A stretch of 38,494 nt of DNA from Bacteroidales bacterium (GTDB lineage: Bacteria > Bacteroidota > Bacteroidia > Bacteroidales > VadinHA17). The stretch covers positions 1 to 38,494 of the forward strand of contig JAIPBU010000036.1 of assembly GCA_021738535.1 (NCBI GenBank). Direction: 5' to 3'. Shown piece by piece: positions 18,814 through 28,086 of the stretch; positions within the stretch are counted from its first letter, which is position 1, and the number at the start of each line of letters is the position of its first letter. The position numbers and the translations under genes were made by a program. The notes beneath the pieces were generated by a model that was not told the origin of the DNA, did not search any database, and was given only the letters and a program-made list of their open reading frames with translations.

Positions 18814-19683
18814 TCAACCTTTTGAAAACAGGAAAGAAAACTCCGTATTATCGATAAGGCGAACGTCGTTTGCATACACAGCTATACAACCTGTGTATGA
18901 GCTGTTTTGTTCAATTTCACCGGCATGATTAAGAGGCTCAAGCTTATCATCGTCCACTATTTCGAAGTATTCCACCCTGAAAGGCTCCGCTTCATTGATC
19001 TGTGATATTATTTTTTCTTTGAGTTTTTGAATATCAACCGGCAGTTGCTGCTTATTGTTTTCACTGAGTGTTTTAAAGATGATTCCTGCTTTGCGGCGCA
19101 CTTCAGCGGGCAATCGTTCATTCCTGGAGCTCATTGCCAGTCCGTTTTCTTCTCTTACAATGGGGCATGCCACGATGTTTATATTGTAATTGCCCTGCAG
19201 GACCAGTTGCCTGATGACGGCCATCTGCTGGAAGTCCTTGCGTCCGAAGTATGCTGCTGACGGCCTGCAGAGGTCAAAGAGGATCCTGACTATCCTGACC
19301 ACTCCTTTGAAGTGCCCGGGCCTGTGCTCACCCTCCATTACCCGGTCAAGTTTTCCAAGGTTAATGTTGTATGGTTTTTCGTAGTTGTATATATCATTAT
19401 TTTCCGGGACAAAAACGATATCATTCCTGCCCAGTTCAGATGAGAGTATTTCAATATCATTGTCCAGTGTACGGGGATATTTTTCCAGGTCGTCGGGGTT
19501 ATTGAACTGTGTTGGGTTTACGAAGATGCTTACAATGGTAATATTGTTATCATTGAGCGATCTTTCGACCAGTGACACATGTCCGCTGTGCAGTGCTCCC
19601 ATAGTAGGAACAAGTCCGATGCTCCTTCCTTCAATCCTGTTTCTTTCTTCCTGCAGTTGTTTGCTGCCTTTAATTATTTTCAT
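18814..19683 (-). CDS. panC: Pantothenate synthetase
   Basis: PanC joins pantoate and beta-alanine using ATP. The 289-residue protein has the HIGH-like motif in PTMGALHSGH (residues 26-35), SIFVNPTQFNNPDDLEKYPRT, the YFGRKDFQQ motif and the MSSRN loop. It is the first gene of the panC-panD-membrane protein-radA run and is divergent from the GT5-like gene, with a shared 140-bp spacer. Confidence 0.96.
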   Translation of the reverse strand: MKIIKGSKQLQEERNRIEGRSIGLVPTMGALHSGHVSLVERSLNDNNITIVSIFVNPTQFNNPDDLEKYPRTLDNDIEILSSELGRNDIVFVPENNDIYNYEKPYNINLGKLDRVMEGEHRPGHFKGVVRIVRILFDLCRPSAAYFGRKDFQQMAVIRQLVLQGNYNINIVACPIVREENGLAMSSRNERLPAEVRRKAGIIFKTLSENNKQQLPVDIQKLKEKIISQINEAEPFRVEYFEIVDDDKLEPLNHAGEIEQNSSYTGCIAVYANDVRLIDNTEFSFLFSKG

Positions 19684-19711
19684 TCCGGGTTATTATTATT
19701 GCCAGAGGCTG

Positions 19712-19719
19712 CAAAATTA
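19712..19719 (-). promoter_or_regulatory. Possible -7 element for the panC operon
   Basis: On the minus strand this reads TAATTTTG, fitting TAnnTTTG, and would give a leader of about 20-25 bases. No -33 box is clear. Confidence 0.3.
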
Positions 19720-19793
19720 AACAAAATACTCAGAACTAAGGGGCAGTGAGCCAGAGTATATGCCCAATACTTTAACTATTGGATATTTTTTGC

Positions 19794-19801
19794 TATCTTT
19801 G
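19794..19801 (+). promoter_or_regulatory. Possible -7 element for the GT5-like gene
   Basis: TATCTTTG fits TAnnTTTG exactly and ends 22 bp before the ATG at 19824. A one-mismatch -33 box (TTTA, 19771-19774) lies 19 bp upstream. Confidence 0.4.
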
Positions 19802-19823
19802 CATTCTGTTATTAGCAAGCCAA

Positions 19824-20627
19824 ATGGATAGTAAAAAGGTATTATTCGTATCACAGGAAATCACCCCTTATTTGCCGGAGTCTGAGATTTCAAATATCAG
19901 CAGGTATTTGCCTCAGGGGATACAGGAGAGGGGGAAGGAGATTCGCACCTTCATGCCGCGTTATGGCAGCATAAATGAGCGGCGCAACCAGTTACACGAG
20001 GTTATTCGATTATCGGGGATGAACCTGATAATAGACGACACGGACCATCCGTTGATCATCAAGGTAGCGAGCATACAGGCTGCCAGGATGCAGGTTTATT
20101 TCATTGACAACGAGGATTATTTCCAGCGCAAGCATGTGGTAAAGAATGCGAAGGGTGAGGAATTTTCCGACAATGATGAGAGGGCCATATTTTTTGCCAG
20201 GGGTGTACTGGAGACGGTTAAGAAGCTGAGATGGGCACCGGATATTGTCCATTGCCACGGGTGGATGTCGGCACTGGTGCCGCTTTACCTGAAGAGGGTA
20301 TATGATGATGATCCTCTTTACAGTGATGTAAAAATTATTTATTCAGTATACAATAATGATTTTAAAAAGCCGTTCAGAGAATCGTTTACTGAGAAGATTA
20401 TTTCTGACGGTATAGACAAGAAGCATATTGATATATCAGGGAAGGCGGATTTTTATAATGTTTCCAAACTGGCCATTGACAACTCGGATGGCATAATTTT
20501 TGGAAGTGAGGAGATTAACAAGGATGTAAAAGAGTACGTTGAATCACAAAAAAAACCTGTACTTGAATACCAGGATGAAGAGGAATATATTGATGCATAT
20601 AATGAATTCTATGATAAAATTCTTTGA
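19824..20627 (+). CDS. Stand-alone glycogen/starch-synthase N-terminal (GT5-like) domain protein, probably non-catalytic
   Basis: This 267-residue protein covers only the N-terminal Rossmann half of a GT5 glycogen synthase: LFVSQEITPYLPES at the start, GKEIRTFMPRYGSI, the YFIDNEDYFQRK segment and DIVHCHGWMSALVPLYLKR. The nucleotide-sugar-binding KxGGL stretch that normally follows EITP is replaced by ESEIS, and the whole C-terminal half with the catalytic Glu is absent. Length and layout recur in Bacteroidota next to panC, so it is not a local truncation. I chose ATG 19824; the TTG at 19779 would add a hydrophobic stretch overlapping the promoter. The function is unknown. Confidence 0.85.
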   Translation: MDSKKVLFVSQEITPYLPESEISNISRYLPQGIQERGKEIRTFMPRYGSINERRNQLHEVIRLSGMNLIIDDTDHPLIIKVASIQAARMQVYFIDNEDYFQRKHVVKNAKGEEFSDNDERAIFFARGVLETVKKLRWAPDIVHCHGWMSALVPLYLKRVYDDDPLYSDVKIIYSVYNNDFKKPFRESFTEKIISDGIDKKHIDISGKADFYNVSKLAIDNSDGIIFGSEEINKDVKEYVESQKKPVLEYQDEEEYIDAYNEFYDKIL

Positions 20628-21927
20628 ACCGGCCGGTTCGGTGTCTGCGACAAAAAGATTTTTCAGGAAACAATCAGCTAATATACTTGCACTGGCAGTA
20701 TTACTGTCGGTTGGATTATTCTCATGCGAGGAAGATCCCGCGAATATAGGCAGGGATATTCTTCCAGGCAGTGATTTTGACAGTATAGTGGGTGTTGATA
20801 CCATTGGAACTGAAATGTATACTCTTTACAGTGATTCAGCCAGTTCAATGAATCCGGCAAACTCATTTCTTGGCACTTCGCTGGATCCCTATTTTGGTGT
20901 TACAAGCAGTGATTTTGTAAGCCAGTTATGGTTGGCAAGCCGCTGGAATGCTGATGGTTTACGCATTGATTCAGCCATGCTTACCCTACAGGTAACTGAA
21001 GTTGTAGGTGATATGAGCAATCCGGGGGTATTAAATATTTATGAAATAGATGAAAAGTTGTCTTCAGACTCAACTTACCAGATAAGCAGAGATGTTCCTG
21101 TAGCAGGTTTACTGGCATCGCTCCAGCTGCCTTCTTTGCCAAGTGGTGAAATTGATACTGTTCTTACACTTGATCTTCCCTTATCGATGGCAGAATATAT
21201 TCTGCGGGATACGGCAGCGCTTTACCTCAGAAGTGACACATCAGACTTCAGGGATTATTTCAAGGGACTGTATTTTGAGTACCCCCAGTCTGATAATTAC
21301 CATATGCTTGAGCTTAATGTAAAAGGGTCAGGATCCAATATATATGTTTATTATACCAATACAGATACTCTTGACAGGCAGTTTGCACTTACAATGAATG
21401 AAAAGTGTGTAATATATAACCGCTATTCACATGACTTTGAGCAGGCTGATCCTGATAAAATGATAAAGTATATTAATGAGCCTGTCAGGGATACCCTGGC
21501 ATATGCTCAGTCCAAATATGGTGTTTTTACAAGCCTTGCCCTGCCCGGCCTTGAAGGCCTGAGGGACAGAATGCCAATTGCCGTTAACAAGGCCAGGTTA
21601 TATTTACCTGCATACATCAATACCGATGATTACAGTGAGACGATGATTCCTGATAACCTGCTTGTAAGGTATGACAGTGCAGGTGTTAAGAGGATTTTGA
21701 CAGATTATTTGATCAATCCTGCTTTTCTTGATGGTACTTATGATAAGGTTGACAATCAATTTGTTGTTAACATTGCCAGTTTTGTTCAGCAATATCTTGA
21801 TGGTGATATAATTGACCCTGTTATTGAGATTTACTTACCTGAGCAGAGCAATAAAAACCTTATTATCAAGGCAAACAGGGATGATGATACAGGCCCCAGG
21901 TTTGAGTTGACTTACACGGTTTACTAA
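20611..21927 (+). CDS. DUF4270 family lipoprotein
   Basis: This 438-residue protein has an unusually long N-region before a lipoprotein signal (ILALAVLLSVGLFSC, Cys39), then EEDPANIGRDILPGSDF, the hallmark opening of DUF4270 proteins in Bacteroidota. The rest is beta-rich, with repeated strands such as SAMLTLQVTEV and NKARLYLPAYINTD. DUF4270 proteins are exported lipoproteins of unknown function. The start is uncertain: ATG 20611 overlaps the end of the GT5-like gene by 17 bp, with ATG 20602 a possible alternative. The overlap implies one transcript with the upstream gene. Confidence 0.85.
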   Translation: MIKFFEPAGSVSATKRFFRKQSANILALAVLLSVGLFSCEEDPANIGRDILPGSDFDSIVGVDTIGTEMYTLYSDSASSMNPANSFLGTSLDPYFGVTSSDFVSQLWLASRWNADGLRIDSAMLTLQVTEVVGDMSNPGVLNIYEIDEKLSSDSTYQISRDVPVAGLLASLQLPSLPSGEIDTVLTLDLPLSMAEYILRDTAALYLRSDTSDFRDYFKGLYFEYPQSDNYHMLELNVKGSGSNIYVYYTNTDTLDRQFALTMNEKCVIYNRYSHDFEQADPDKMIKYINEPVRDTLAYAQSKYGVFTSLALPGLEGLRDRMPIAVNKARLYLPAYINTDDYSETMIPDNLLVRYDSAGVKRILTDYLINPAFLDGTYDKVDNQFVVNIASFVQQYLDGDIIDPVIEIYLPEQSNKNLIIKANRDDDTGPRFELTYTVY

Positions 21928-21937
21928 CTAAAGAGCA

Positions 21938-22993
21938 TTACCTTTCCAGGTATTGTTGTTCATAATATTTCTCATAATCGCCGGAGAGCACATTCTGCAT
22001 CCATTCGGTATTTTCCAGGTACCAGTCTATTGTTTTTGACAGTCCTTCCCTGAAGTTATGTTCGGGTGTCCACCCGGGATAATCCTGTATCTTGGATGCA
22101 TCGATGGCATAGCGTTTATCATGTCCTGCCCTGTCTTTTACGTAAGTAATGAGTTTTGCCGATTCTCCTTTTTCACGGCCCAGCTTCTCATCCATCAGTT
22201 CACAGAGGAGGTAAATAAGGTCTATGTTTTTCCATTCGTTATGCCCGCCTATGTTATATGTTTCACCGTGCCTGCCGCTGTGGAAGAGCAGGTCAATGGC
22301 TTTTGCATGGTCTTCAACATAGAGCCAGTCTCGTATATTTTCTCCTTTACCATAAACAGGCAGTTCCTTACCAGTAAGAATATTATTAATAAAGAGGGGC
22401 AGCAGTTTTTCGGGGAACTGGTTAGGGCCGTAGTTATTTGAGCAGTTGCTTACAACAACGGGCAGGCCGTAGGTATTATGGTAGGCCCTGACGAAGTGGT
22501 CTGACCCGGCCTTGGATGCTGAGTAAGGGCTTCGCGGATCATAGGGTGTATCTTCTGTAAAGAGACCTTTACTGCCCAGTGAGCCGTATACTTCGTCGGT
22601 TGATATATGGTAGAACATTTTATCATCCATATTATCTTTCCATGCCTTGCGGGCTGCGTTGAGCAGGTTGACCGTCCCTATGACATTGGTAAAAACAAAT
22701 TCATTGGGTGATGCTATTGAGCGGTCGACGTGGGATTCGGCAGCCAGGTGTATCACCCCGTCAAAGGAATATTTTTCAAAGAGGGCATCTACAACTTTCT
22801 CATCCACGATATCGGCTTTTTCAAAGACATAATTGCCGGCGTTTTCGATATCAGCCAGGTTCTGAAGGTTGCCGGCATAGGTCAGTTTATCGGCATTGAC
22901 CACCCGGTAGGAGGGGTATTTATTCACGAAATGGCGCACCACGTGTGATCCTATAAATCCTGCACCTCCCGTGATAAGTACGGTTTTTTTCAT
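21938..22993 (-). CDS. rfbB: dTDP-glucose 4,6-dehydratase
   Basis: RfbB converts dTDP-glucose to dTDP-4-keto-6-deoxyglucose, the entry to rhamnose and other deoxysugars. The 351-residue short-chain dehydrogenase fold has TGGAGFIGSHVV at the N-terminus, the HISTDEVYGSLG loop with the acid residues, the catalytic YSASK motif and NNYGPNQFPEKLLPL. It is the last gene of the nucleotide-sugar operon, 17 bp after galE. The rfbA, rfbC and rfbD partners are not in this window. Confidence 0.93.
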   Translation of the reverse strand: MKKTVLITGGAGFIGSHVVRHFVNKYPSYRVVNADKLTYAGNLQNLADIENAGNYVFEKADIVDEKVVDALFEKYSFDGVIHLAAESHVDRSIASPNEFVFTNVIGTVNLLNAARKAWKDNMDDKMFYHISTDEVYGSLGSKGLFTEDTPYDPRSPYSASKAGSDHFVRAYHNTYGLPVVVSNCSNNYGPNQFPEKLLPLFINNILTGKELPVYGKGENIRDWLYVEDHAKAIDLLFHSGRHGETYNIGGHNEWKNIDLIYLLCELMDEKLGREKGESAKLITYVKDRAGHDKRYAIDASKIQDYPGWTPEHNFREGLSKTIDWYLENTEWMQNVLSGDYEKYYEQQYLER

Positions 22994-23010
22994 GACGGGG
23001 TATTGTTTAT

Positions 23011-24042
23011 TTAGCTTTCAATATTGCGTATTCTCTTTTCCCAGTCCCATGCCGATCTCATTGCATCATCAAGTGAAGAGAGAGTCTTCCAGTCCAGTTC
23101 CCTGTTGGCGAGAGAGGGATCAGCCCATATCTTTTCTATATCGCCTGCTCTTCTTCCTGCAATACTGTACTTCAGTTTACGTCCCGACACTTTTTCAAAG
23201 GATTTTATTGCTTCCAGCACTGACACTCCCTTACCTGTTCCGAGGTTAAAGACCTCGTAATCTTTTTTGTTATTGCCTTCTGTCAGCCTGTTCAGGGCAG
23301 CCACGTGTGCTTTAGCAAGGTCAACCACATGCAGGTAGTCGCGTATACAGGTTCCGTCCGGCGTATTATAATCGTCGCCAAAGACTTTCAGTTCATCCCT
23401 TATACCGGCTGCTGCCTGGGTTATGAATGGCACGAGGTTTTCGGGGACTCCACCGGGTTGTTCTCCTATCTCAGCTGTAGGATGAGCCCCAATGGGGTTA
23501 AAATACCTCAGCGATATACCTTTCAGCATTTCACAGGATTTGATTGTATCCCTTATAATTTCTTCTCCTATTTGCTTGGTATTGCCATAGGGTGATTCAG
23601 CTTCCTGTACCGGGGCATCTTCTGCCACGGGCAGCTTATTGGGCTGACCGTAAACGGTGCAGGATGATGAAAAGACCATTGAGGGTATACTGAATTTCCT
23701 CATGCAGGCCAGCACGTTCATCAGTGATACCAGGTTATTATGGTAATAAACGAGGGGTTTTTCAACAGACTCGCCCACGGCTTTATATGCGGCAAAATGT
23801 ATTACTGCCTCTATATCGGGGTTAAGGGAAAGGAAGGCTTCCAGTCTTTCGAGGTTAGCCAGGTCAATTTGTTCGAAGACAGGTTTTTCGCCTGTTATTT
23901 TTTCGATACCATCCAGGACTGCAATATCTGAATTGGAGAGGTTATCGATAATAATGACCTCGTATCCTTTATTTTGCAGTTCGACCACGGTATGTGATCC
24001 TATATACCCTGTTCCTCCTGTAACCAGTACCTTCTTCTTCAT
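23011..24042 (-). CDS. galE: UDP-glucose 4-epimerase
   Basis: GalE interconverts UDP-glucose and UDP-galactose (some forms also the N-acetyl sugars). The 343-residue protein shows GGTGYIGSH at residues 9-17, HFAAYKAVGESVEKPL, SSSCTVYG, the catalytic YGNTK and the PDGTCIRDYLHVVDLA motif. It follows the wbpA-like gene after a single base. Its place in a UDP-amino-sugar operon makes activity on UDP-GlcNAc possible, but the sequence cannot settle this. Confidence 0.93.
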   Translation of the reverse strand: MKKKVLVTGGTGYIGSHTVVELQNKGYEVIIIDNLSNSDIAVLDGIEKITGEKPVFEQIDLANLERLEAFLSLNPDIEAVIHFAAYKAVGESVEKPLVYYHNNLVSLMNVLACMRKFSIPSMVFSSSCTVYGQPNKLPVAEDAPVQEAESPYGNTKQIGEEIIRDTIKSCEMLKGISLRYFNPIGAHPTAEIGEQPGGVPENLVPFITQAAAGIRDELKVFGDDYNTPDGTCIRDYLHVVDLAKAHVAALNRLTEGNNKKDYEVFNLGTGKGVSVLEAIKSFEKVSGRKLKYSIAGRRAGDIEKIWADPSLANRELDWKTLSSLDDAMRSAWDWEKRIRNIES

Positions 24043-24043
24043 A

Positions 24044-25333
24044 TTATAAGCTCCAGTATGTAATATTATTTATTTTGTTTTTATAGATGCCTTTAACATC
24101 AACCAGTATTCCTTCTTTGCTCAGCAGTTTCTCAAAATCTTTTTCTTCGAGGTCAACATAGGCTTTATGGTTAACAGCCACTATAACGGTATCATATGCA
24201 CCCGATGGTTTTTCTGCCAGCTGCAATCCGTATTCATTATTTACCTCTTCGGGGTTGGCATAAGGATCCACTATATCCACTTTAAGGCCGAAATCGAGCA
24301 GTTCATCAACCACGTCCACTACTTTGGAGTTCCTTATATCGGAGACATTTTCTTTAAAGGTAATACCCATAACCAGGGCTCGTGCTCCTTTGGGTCCTTT
24401 TGATGAGGCAATTATCTTTTTAACTGTTTGTTTACCTATATACCGGCCCATGCTGTCGTTTATAAAGCGCCCCGAGTCTATCATCTGGGGGTGATAGCCC
24501 AGTTCTTTTGCTTTATAGGAGAGGTAATAGGGATCAACGCCAATACAGTGTCCTCCCACCAGCCCGGGATAGAAGTTGAGGAAGTTCCATTTTGTGCCTG
24601 CTGCTGCCAGCACTTCGTAAGTGTTAATGCCCATCCTGTTGAAGATAATGGACAGTTCGTTCATAAATGCAATATTTATATCCCTTTGTGTGTTTTCGAT
24701 GATCTTTGATGCTTCCGCCACTTTTATTGAGCTGGCCCTGTGCACGCCTGCAGTAATTATCATCTCATAGGTACGTGCTATCTCTTCAGCAGATTCGTCA
24801 TCGCATCCGCTGGTCACCTTAACAATTGATGTAAGGGTGTTGACCTTATCACCGGGGTTTATCCTTTCGGGAGAGAAGCCTGCCTTAAAATCGCTGCGGT
24901 ATTTGAGTCCCGAGAATTTCTCGAGCACCGGTACACAGTCTTCCTCAGTACAACCGGGATAAACGGTGGATTCATACACTACATAGTCACCTTTCTCAAG
25001 TATTGAGCCCACTGTTTCGGAGGCTGCGAGCACGGGCGACAGGTCCGGCAGGTTATGTTTATCGGTTGGAGTGGGAACCGCTATGATATGGAATGATGCT
25101 TTTCTGAGGTCTTCGGGGTTCGAGGTAAACTCGATCCTTGCATTTACAAATGCTTCATCAGGCAGTTCATTACTCGGGTCCTTTCCCTTTCTCATCACTT
25201 CGAGCCTGTCTTCGTTAATATCAAAGGCCACGACATCAATATTCTTTGCAAATTCAAGTGCTATGGGGAGGCCTACATAGCCGAGCCCTATCACTGATAA
25301 TTTAGCTTTACCTTCACTTAGTTCTTTATACAT
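24044..25333 (-). CDS. UDP-HexNAc 6-dehydrogenase (WbpA/WbpO/TviB type)
   Basis: This enzyme oxidises C6 of a UDP-N-acetylhexosamine to the uronic acid with two NAD+. The 429-residue protein has the NAD site GLGYVGLP (residues 16-23), AVPTPTDKHNLPDL, YESTVYPGCTEE, GFSPERINPGD, the catalytic cysteine in GLVGGHCIGVDPYYLSYKA, and MGITFKENVSDIRNSK. Together with the wbpB-, wbpD- and wbpE-like genes just upstream, the likely substrate is UDP-GlcNAc (the WbpA reaction). Alone, the sequence could equally be a UDP-GalNAc dehydrogenase. Confidence 0.9.
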   Translation of the reverse strand: MYKELSEGKAKLSVIGLGYVGLPIALEFAKNIDVVAFDINEDRLEVMRKGKDPSNELPDEAFVNARIEFTSNPEDLRKASFHIIAVPTPTDKHNLPDLSPVLAASETVGSILEKGDYVVYESTVYPGCTEEDCVPVLEKFSGLKYRSDFKAGFSPERINPGDKVNTLTSIVKVTSGCDDESAEEIARTYEMIITAGVHRASSIKVAEASKIIENTQRDINIAFMNELSIIFNRMGINTYEVLAAAGTKWNFLNFYPGLVGGHCIGVDPYYLSYKAKELGYHPQMIDSGRFINDSMGRYIGKQTVKKIIASSKGPKGARALVMGITFKENVSDIRNSKVVDVVDELLDFGLKVDIVDPYANPEEVNNEYGLQLAEKPSGAYDTVIVAVNHKAYVDLEEKDFEKLLSKEGILVDVKGIYKNKINNITYWSL

Positions 25334-25341
25334 TTCTGGTA

Positions 25342-26298
25342 TTATAATAGTTTGTTAGCAAATGGGTGTATCTCGCCCTTTTTTCCCAGGGTTTTACTGT
25401 TACGTATTTCATAGACTGTTTGTACCGAGTTACGTGCATCCTTCAGGCCGAAGCCTTTGCCTGCAAGTATATTCTTATATGTTTCGGTATGGAGGTCTGT
25501 GAAACCTCCGCTGAATTCTATTTCTTCTCCTTCAATTGTTATAGACCTGTATGTTCTCTGTCGCTTCTGTTTTATATCGGCGGGAAGGTCATTTTGATCG
25601 ATGCTGAGGAACCACCTGACCCTTGCATTTTCGAGTTCGAGGAAACCGGCTGCTTTATCTTCTTCCAGCAGGTGGACGTTATTTTGTAGTGTATCGCCAA
25701 ATATCCAGCCCAGCATATCGAAGAAATGGATACCTATATTTGTTGCCACGCCGCCGGATTTCTGTATATCACCTTTCCATGAGAATTTATACCAGTTGCC
25801 CCTGCTTGTTATATAGCTGAGGTCAATATCATATTTTTTATCTTTTTTCCCGTTGAGGATTTTCTCTCTCAGCCTGACAATGGAGGGGTGAAGTCTTAGT
25901 TGCAGTATTGTGTAGATACTGTTATTGCTTTCATTCTCCATTTCCTGCAGGGCATCTATGTTCCAAGGGTTCAGGACGATGGGCTTTTCACATATTGCAT
26001 CTGCACCCTGCCTGAGGGCAAAGCGTATATGTGAGTCATGCAGGAAGTTAGGTGAGCATATGCTTATGTAGTCGATATTTGTACCTGATCTTTTGAGTTT
26101 TTCGAAGTGACGGTCGAAGCGCTCAAACTCAACGAAGAAATCACTGTCGGGGAAATATTTATCAATTATACCAACACTGTCGAAGGGATCAAGGCTGGCC
26201 AGGAGGGTATTCCCGGTATTCCTGATTGCTTCAAGGTGGCGTACTGCTATATATCCGGCCACGCCTATCAGGCCAAAATTTTTTGACTTTTCACTCAT
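25342..26298 (-). CDS. UDP-GlcNAcA 3-dehydrogenase (WbpB/WlbA-like, Gfo/Idh/MocA family)
   Basis: This 318-residue oxidoreductase has the N-terminal NAD fold (FGLIGVAGYIAVRHLEAIRN), the catalytic lysine motif CEKPIVLNPWNID and the substrate-domain SRGNWYKFSWKGDIQKSGG leading into GVATNIGIHFFDMLGWIFG. These last stretches are typical of WbpB/WlbA, which oxidise C3 of UDP-N-acetylglucosaminuronic acid before transamination. It sits between the acetyltransferase and the 6-dehydrogenase in the operon, as expected for the pathway. Confidence 0.87.
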   Translation of the reverse strand: MSEKSKNFGLIGVAGYIAVRHLEAIRNTGNTLLASLDPFDSVGIIDKYFPDSDFFVEFERFDRHFEKLKRSGTNIDYISICSPNFLHDSHIRFALRQGADAICEKPIVLNPWNIDALQEMENESNNSIYTILQLRLHPSIVRLREKILNGKKDKKYDIDLSYITSRGNWYKFSWKGDIQKSGGVATNIGIHFFDMLGWIFGDTLQNNVHLLEEDKAAGFLELENARVRWFLSIDQNDLPADIKQKRQRTYRSITIEGEEIEFSGGFTDLHTETYKNILAGKGFGLKDARNSVQTVYEIRNSKTLGKKGEIHPFANKLL

Positions 26299-26321
26299 AG
26301 ATTCCTGTTTGAGCTGTAAAA

Positions 26322-26900
26322 CTAATCAATAATTTTTGAAACACTGTCTTCTGCAAGCCTGTATTTCCCGCCGCTTTCGGGACATTCAGCCATGTTATTG
26401 TCATCAAAAGTGAGCCTGTGCCCGTATTCGCTCATCCATCCCACATGCTTTGCGGGATTACCAATAACGAGTGAATAGGGTTTAACTTCTTTGGTGACGA
26501 CGGCCCCGGCACCTATAAATGCGTATTTACCGATATTGTTACCACAGATGATAGTTGCATTTGCCCCTATGCTTGCCCCTTGTTCCACTTTTGTCTCAAC
26601 ATACTGATCGCGCCTCACCACGGCACTGCGGGGGTTGACAATATTGGTGAACACCATTGAAGGTCCCAGGAAGACATCATCTTCACATATTACACCTGTA
26701 TATACCGATACGTTATTCTGTACTTTTACATTATTACCGAGCACCACGCCCGGGGATATGACCACGTTCTGTCCCAGGTTGCACTTATTCCCAAGGACTG
26801 CTCCTTTCATGATATGCGAGAAGTGCCAGATACGGCAATCTTTACCGATTGTGCAGCCTGCATCTATTACTGCTGTTTCATGTGCGAAATAATCATTCAT
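26322..26900 (-). CDS. UDP-amino-sugar N-acetyltransferase (WbpD-like, left-handed beta-helix)
   Basis: This 192-residue protein is built of hexapeptide repeats (CTIGKDCRIWHFSHIMKGAV, ISPGVVLGNNVKVQNNVSVY, GASIGANATIICGNNIGKYA), which form a left-handed beta-helix acyltransferase. The stretch VFTNIVNPRSAVVRR is typical of WbpD/WlbB, which acetylate the 3-amino group made by WbpE. It is 5 bp downstream of the wbpE-like gene, which supports the assignment. Confidence 0.88.
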   Translation of the reverse strand: MNDYFAHETAVIDAGCTIGKDCRIWHFSHIMKGAVLGNKCNLGQNVVISPGVVLGNNVKVQNNVSVYTGVICEDDVFLGPSMVFTNIVNPRSAVVRRDQYVETKVEQGASIGANATIICGNNIGKYAFIGAGAVVTKEVKPYSLVIGNPAKHVGWMSEYGHRLTFDDNNMAECPESGGKYRLAEDSVSKIID

Positions 26901-26905
26901 ATCGT

Positions 26906-28039
26906 TTATTTATCTTCCAGGAAGGTACAAATATTATCGGTAATGTATTGTAGTTGCTCAATAACCAGTTCGGTATGCATGGGTAAGGAAAGAACGGAGG
27001 TGCACAATGAAGTGGTCAGCGGGCAGTCAGAATCTTTGATCCCCAGGTGGTTATATGCCTTTTGCTTATGCATGGGCACGGGGTAGTATACCATTGAAGG
27101 GATGTTCTTTGTTGCAAGGTATTCCTTCATGAGGTCTCTTATTTCCGGGTTCAGCATAATGGTATACTGGTGGAAGATATGAGTTGATTTATGTGAGCGG
27201 TAGGGAGGTATAAGTTTATCCGTAACACTCAGCTGCCTGTCGTAGAACGACGCGGCCTTTCTCCTTGTGATATTATACTCATCAAGATATTTCAGCTTAA
27301 CCCTCAGTACGGCGGCCTGTATGGCATCAAGCCTGGAGTTAATACCTATATTATCATGGTAATATTTTTTTGTGCTGCCATGGTTGGCGATGCTGCGTAT
27401 TTTTTTTGCGTGGTCATCATTATCGGTAAAGACAGCGCCACCATCTCCGTAGCAGGAGAGGTTCTTGGAGGGGAAGAAAGAGGTGCAGCCGATATCGCCT
27501 ATTGTACCTGCTTTTTTCCCTGTGCCGTCAGGGAACAGGTATTCTGCTCCCGTTGCCTGTGCGGCATCTTCAATTATGTACAGCTTATGTTTGCGTGCAA
27601 TTTTGAGTATCTCTTCCATGTCAGCCGACTGACCGAAGAGGTGGACCGGCATTATCACCTTTGTTTTTGGTGTTATGGCTTTTTCTATTTCTGAAGCTGA
27701 TATATTAAATGTATCTGTTTCGGGATCGACAAATACCGGTTTCAGTCCGAGCAAAGCTATTACTTCGGCAGTGGCTATAAAGGTGAAGTCGCTTGTAATT
27801 ACCTCATCACCCGGTTCCAGGTCGAGGGCCATCAGGGCCAGTTGCAGTGCATCGGTTCCGTTAGCACAGCTGATAAGGTGTTTAACGCCCAGGTAAGAGG
27901 CCAGTTCTTCCTCGAATTTTTCAACTTCGGGCCCCTTTATAAAGGCAGATGAATCCAGCACAGACTGTATCGCATTGTCAATCTCGCTCTTGATCCTGTC
28001 ATACTGACCTTTAAGGTCTACCATTCTCAGTTCTTTCAT
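26906..28039 (-). CDS. PLP-dependent aminotransferase (WbpE-like, DegT/DnrJ/EryC1 family)
   Basis: This 377-residue sugar aminotransferase adds an amino group at C3 of the keto-sugar made by the WbpB-like enzyme. Features are CANGTDALQLALMAL, the DFTFIATAEVIALLG segment, VHLFGQSADM, the PLP-holding EDAAQATGAEY and the Schiff-base lysine in FFPSKNLSCYGDGGA. A Shine-Dalgarno-like AGAGAGGAAA precedes the ATG. It is the first gene of the six-gene operon and is divergent from the HU-like/SPOR gene. Confidence 0.9.
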   Translation of the reverse strand: MKELRMVDLKGQYDRIKSEIDNAIQSVLDSSAFIKGPEVEKFEEELASYLGVKHLISCANGTDALQLALMALDLEPGDEVITSDFTFIATAEVIALLGLKPVFVDPETDTFNISASEIEKAITPKTKVIMPVHLFGQSADMEEILKIARKHKLYIIEDAAQATGAEYLFPDGTGKKAGTIGDIGCTSFFPSKNLSCYGDGGAVFTDNDDHAKKIRSIANHGSTKKYYHDNIGINSRLDAIQAAVLRVKLKYLDEYNITRRKAASFYDRQLSVTDKLIPPYRSHKSTHIFHQYTIMLNPEIRDLMKEYLATKNIPSMVYYPVPMHKQKAYNHLGIKDSDCPLTTSLCTSVLSLPMHTELVIEQLQYITDNICTFLEDK

Positions 28040-28086
28040 TGTTTCCTCTCTTTTTCAGACATCGGACAACGAAGATAATATTTAGA

